Shown here in pieces: positions 61,503 through 64,000 of a stretch of 64,000 bases of DNA. The first letter of the stretch is position 1, and each line of letters starts with the position of its first letter. Source of the DNA: G963667975 sp963677395 (GTDB lineage Bacteria > Bacteroidota > Bacteroidia > Bacteroidales > G963667975); NCBI GenBank assembly GCA_963677395.2, contig OY781965.2:2170001-2234000 (forward strand). Direction: 5' to 3'. The notes under the pieces were generated by a model, which was not told the DNA's origin, searched no databases, and was given only the letters and a program-made list of their open reading frames with translations. The translations under genes were made by a program, and so were the position numbers.

Positions 61503-62405
61503 ATGGCTAAATCGAAACTAAGAGCCTATATTCTGATCGTATTCTCGATGCTTTTCTGGGGAATGTCGTTTGTTTGGACCAAAATTGTGTTCAAATACCT
61601 TGACCCGATCAGCACTGTTTTATTTCGTTTGATTATCTCTTCTGTTTTGTTGCTGATTGTTTTTAAGATATGGGGAAAGCTTCAGAAAATTGATCGCAAA
61701 CATTATGGATACTTTCTGCTTCTGGCACTTTTCGAACCGTTCTTTTACTTTTTGGGAGAAAATTTTGGGTTACAAAAAGTGTCACCCAGTGTTGCTTCAA
61801 TCATCATTGCAACTATTCCTCTACTGACTCCGATTATCGGGCATTTCTTTTTGAAAGAGAAAATTACAAAGTTTAACATTATAGGAGTATTTGTTTCTTT
61901 TTCCGGAATCTTGTTGATGATTATTAATAAAAATCTTGAGTTAACAGCCGATCCGGCAGGTATTGGATTGTTGTTTGTGGCTGTATTTTCGGCCGTAGGA
62001 TATTCTGCTTTTTTAAGCAAACTTTCTGGTCATTATAATTCAATGACCATCATAACCTATCAGAATATTATCGGAATATTTTTATTTTTGCCTTTGTTTC
62101 TAATGTTTGATTTGCACAAAATAGAACATGTTACATTTACCCGTGAGTTAATTTTATCTCTTTTACAGCTTTCCATATTTGCATCATCCATTGCATTTAT
62201 GTTTTATATTTCGGTTGTAAAAGAACTGGGAACTTCCCGTTCGAACATCTTTACAAACCTGATTCCGGTGTTTACGGCTGTATTTTCTTTTTTTCTGCTG
62301 AACGAAGAATTTACCCTCATTAAAGTAGCAGGGATGTTAGTGGTTTTAACCGGATTATTCATTAGCCAAAGAGCAGTCCGAAACGGTGAAGAATTAAGAG
62401 GCTAA
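61503..62405 (+). CDS. EamA/DMT-family transporter
   Basis: 300 residues with ten predicted helices in two EamA repeats. The first is typified by AYILIVFSMLFWGMSFVWTK and PSVASIIIATIPLLTPIIGH, the second by SNIFTNLIPVFTAVFSFFLL. Family members export amino acids, purines or other metabolites. Substrate unknown. I place the start at 61503 because a strong Shine-Dalgarno AGAGGTGAT lies at 61490-61498, unusual for this phylum. A GTG at 61494 sits inside that site. Confidence 0.9.
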   Translation: MAKSKLRAYILIVFSMLFWGMSFVWTKIVFKYLDPISTVLFRLIISSVLLLIVFKIWGKLQKIDRKHYGYFLLLALFEPFFYFLGENFGLQKVSPSVASIIIATIPLLTPIIGHFFLKEKITKFNIIGVFVSFSGILLMIINKNLELTADPAGIGLLFVAVFSAVGYSAFLSKLSGHYNSMTIITYQNIIGIFLFLPLFLMFDLHKIEHVTFTRELILSLLQLSIFASSIAFMFYISVVKELGTSRSNIFTNLIPVFTAVFSFFLLNEEFTLIKVAGMLVVLTGLFISQRAVRNGEELRG

Positions 62406-62453
62406 AAAATTACTAATCTATTGGTTGTTAGTTTATAAAAGATTGCAGATTGT

Positions 62454-63266
62454 TTATTTTACTGCCTTTCTGATACGAATGAGCTTTTCCATTAATTCAT
62501 CCATTAAATGAAGGTGAAGCATATTTGCACCATCAGATTTTGCTTTTGCTGGTTCCGGGTGTGTTTCGATAAACAGTCCATCAGCACCGACTGCAATTGC
62601 AGCTTTTGCAATTGTTTCAATCAGGTCGGGACGTCCTCCTGTAACTCCGCTGGATTGATTAGGTTGCTGTAATGAATGAGTTACATCCATTACCACCGGA
62701 ACATTGTTTTGCTGCATTACCGGAATTCCACGAAAATCAACTACCAAATCCTGATAGCCAAAGGTTGTGCCTCGTTCGGTAAGCAGGATATTCTGATTAC
62801 CCGTCTGACGAATTTTTTCAACAGCATGAACCATAGATTCCGGAGCAACAAACTGTCCTTTTTTTACATTTACATACTTTCCGGTTCTTCCGGCAGCAAG
62901 CAATAAATCTGTCTGGCGACATAAAAATGCAGGAATCTGAAGCATGTCCACATATTCGGCAGCCAGAGCAGCTTCCAATGCTTCGTGAATATCGGTTACA
63001 ACCGGAATACCGTATTGTTTACGAATCTGAGCCAGGATATGTAAACCTTTTTCATCCCCAATTCCTGTAAACGAATCAAGTTTTGAACGGTTTGCTTTAC
63101 GGTACGATGCCTTAAATATAAACGGAATTTGATATTTTTGAGTGATTTTTATCAGTGTTTCAGCTATCTGAAAAGGCATTTCTTCATTTTCGATTACACA
63201 AGGACCCGCCAGTAAAAAGAAATTGTCAGGATTATGTTTCTGATTGTGAAATAATTCGTTTAGCAT
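62454..63266 (-). CDS. kdsA: 3-deoxy-8-phosphooctulonate synthase
   Basis: 270 residues. It condenses PEP and arabinose-5-phosphate to Kdo-8-phosphate for the lipopolysaccharide inner core. The TIM-barrel motifs are LLAGPCVIENEEMPFQIA, FKASYRKANRSKLDSFTG, VVTDIHEALEAALAAEYVDM, LQIPAFLCRQTDLLLAA, VKKGQFVAPESM, ERGTTFGYQDLVVDFRGI, DVTHSLQQPNQSSGVTGGRP and GLFIETHPEPAKAKSDGANM. Its presence means this organism makes Kdo-type LPS. It is divergent from the small RHH-like gene. Confidence 0.97.
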   Translation of the reverse strand: MLNELFHNQKHNPDNFFLLAGPCVIENEEMPFQIAETLIKITQKYQIPFIFKASYRKANRSKLDSFTGIGDEKGLHILAQIRKQYGIPVVTDIHEALEAALAAEYVDMLQIPAFLCRQTDLLLAAGRTGKYVNVKKGQFVAPESMVHAVEKIRQTGNQNILLTERGTTFGYQDLVVDFRGIPVMQQNNVPVVMDVTHSLQQPNQSSGVTGGRPDLIETIAKAAIAVGADGLFIETHPEPAKAKSDGANMLHLHLMDELMEKLIRIRKAVK

Positions 63267-63330
63267 AGAATGTTTATTTTTCGGTGTATAAAATTACACT
63301 TCCTGTGCTTACGGATTGCATTATTTTGTA

Positions 63331-63338
63331 TAGATTTG
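63331..63338 (+). promoter_or_regulatory. Promoter -7 element for the small RHH-like gene
   Basis: TAGATTTG fits TAnnTTTG, 24 bases before the ATG at 63363. Confidence 0.5.
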
Positions 63339-63362
63339 GCATGAAATCTAAAAAAAGAGGCT

Positions 63363-63692
63363 ATGGAAGGAGCCCAACCTGCTTCAAAGAAAAAAGCTAA
63401 GCTCGCTAAAAAGAAAAAGATACGGTATCATAAATATACTTTTTCGGTTTCATCTAAAGAATGGAAACTCATTGAAAAGTTTTGTAAAAAACAACATCTT
63501 GCTCCCACGATGATGTTTAAAACAGCTATCCGTGATTTTATGCTGGCTCATGCCCGTTTAAATGATGACGATGTACTCGAAAACCAGTTGAATCTGTTTG
63601 AAGAGATGTTTCGAGCCGAAGAGCCCGAAGAAACTTTTTCCGAAGATAATACAGTACAGTCTGAAATTGTGTTCCACGAACCGGAAGAGTAA
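63363..63692 (+). CDS. Small basic/acidic protein with ribbon-helix-helix-like core
   Basis: 109 residues. The first 22 are Lys-rich (KKKAKLAKKKKIR). The core YTFSVSSKEWKLIEKFCKKQ followed by HLAPTMMFKTAIRDFMLAH looks like a beta strand and two helices of a ribbon-helix-helix DNA-binding domain. The rest is acidic (EEMFRAEEPEETFSEDN). A regulator is suggested but no operator is known. It is monocistronic, with a promoter and a terminator that doubles as the end of the convergent agmatinase-like gene. Confidence 0.68.
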   Translation: MEGAQPASKKKAKLAKKKKIRYHKYTFSVSSKEWKLIEKFCKKQHLAPTMMFKTAIRDFMLAHARLNDDDVLENQLNLFEEMFRAEEPEETFSEDNTVQSEIVFHEPEE

Positions 63693-63725
63693 AAAATAGA
63701 CAGTAATTGTTCCTGTCTATTTTTT
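63691..63725 (+). terminator. Terminator shared by the convergent genes
   Basis: AAAAAATAGACAG (63691-63703) and CTGTCTATTTTTT (63713-63725) form a perfect 13-bp stem ending in T on both strands, so it can serve both genes. It covers the stop codon of the agmatinase-like gene (63717-63719). Confidence 0.85.
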
Positions 63726-64000
63726 ATTGGCTACTGTTAAACAGCATAATTTAAATAAAATTCTTGAACCCACATTTGCATCCCATTCATTATTGCCGGG
63801 AGCTACTTCATTTAAATCGAACCCGATAATCTGCTTGCCTGACTTTGCTACTTTTCGTAGCAGATAGATGGCCTGATTGAAGCTTAACCCTCCGGGAACG
63901 GGTGTGCCGGTATTGGGGCAGTATTCCGGACTCAGCCCATCAATATCAAAGCTGATATAAACCTTTTCGGGGAGTGATGCAATAATATCATTGCAAAGTT
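63717..64000 (-). CDS. Arginase/agmatinase-family hydrolase, C-terminal part (5' end outside window)
   Basis: About 94 residues of a manganese ureohydrolase whose start is beyond the right edge. The metal-binding strand is VYISFDIDGLSPEYC, where the two Asp of DID are ligands, followed by NTGTPVPGGLSFNQAIYLL and IIGFDLNEVAPGN, another family block in which the Glu contacts substrate. The C terminus is CCLTVANKK. Agmatinase, formimidoylglutamase or arginase are all possible. The stop lies inside the bidirectional terminator. Confidence 0.88.
   Translation of the reverse strand, partial: LCNDIIASLPEKVYISFDIDGLSPEYCPNTGTPVPGGLSFNQAIYLLRKVAKSGKQIIGFDLNEVAPGNNEWDANVGSRILFKLCCLTVANKK

Noticed and set aside
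1..64000. tRNA, rRNA or riboswitch genes
   Set aside because: Gaps were read on both strands; no cloverleaf, rRNA block or known riboswitch core was recognised, although short ncRNAs cannot be excluded without a covariance-model search.

Overview
The window reads as a chromosomal segment of a Bacteroidota bacterium, most likely order Bacteroidales; genus cannot be told from this sequence. The evidence is concordant. Many genes are preceded by the phylum's -7 promoter hexamer family TAnnTTTG. One secreted protein ends in a type IX secretion (T9SS) sorting domain. YidC has the large periplasmic-domain architecture, Rho has a very long disordered N-terminal insert, and there is a propeller-type sensor kinase of the Bacteroidota kind, a BlaI/M56-TonB pair and a DUF4293 protein. 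Coding density is high and the DNA is AT-rich, most visibly between about 1.1 and 15.1 kb.

Layout. 1-1102 is the tail of an acyl-CoA dehydrogenase. 1103-15154 looks like an accessory island, all on the minus strand: a periplasmic-propeller histidine kinase and a LytTR response regulator, followed by a 2043-residue secreted YD/Rhs-repeat protein and, overlapping it by ATGA, a 1085-residue PKD-like repeat protein with a T9SS tail. The island is flanked by two copies of the 3' end of a GNAT-YoaP-type gene: a decayed remnant at 1119-1215 and an intact gene at 15155-15934. From 15 to 64 kb the window is mostly housekeeping. Genes include an AraC regulator, xseAB, a MscS channel, an outer-membrane barrel with a 1040-residue TPR partner, an ABC-F protein, yebC, yidC, a CAP lipoprotein, proline dehydrogenase, aroB-aroA-PAP2, a membrane/flavin-binding pair, a DPP IV-like peptidase, a polysaccharide deacetylase, blaI-M56-TonB, an FAH-family hydrolase, a DEDDh exonuclease, a TerB-DnaJ co-chaperone, a saccharopine dehydrogenase-like protein, a pentapeptide protein, and an Mla-type ABC transporter with a frameshifted permease followed by cvpA and a glycosyltransferase. 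The last stretch holds an MFS transporter, rho, DUF4293, a YfcE-like phosphodiesterase, a lipid-type methyltransferase, an EamA transporter, kdsA, a small ribbon-helix-helix-like protein, and the 3' end of an arginase/agmatinase-family gene at the right edge.

Non-coding features include about twenty TAnnTTTG promoters, seven terminator hairpins, two intact and one degraded copy of a 130-140 bp MITE-like element with terminal inverted repeats, a long near-perfect hairpin beside rho, a BlaI-type operator palindrome, and two decayed genes (1119-1215 and 28139-28483). I saw no tRNA, rRNA, CRISPR array or transposase gene. The most unusual part is the 1.1-15.1 kb island: a sensor-regulator pair next to a two-gene secreted repeat-protein locus with SLH-like, fibronectin-like and Rhs modules and an unassigned C-terminal domain.
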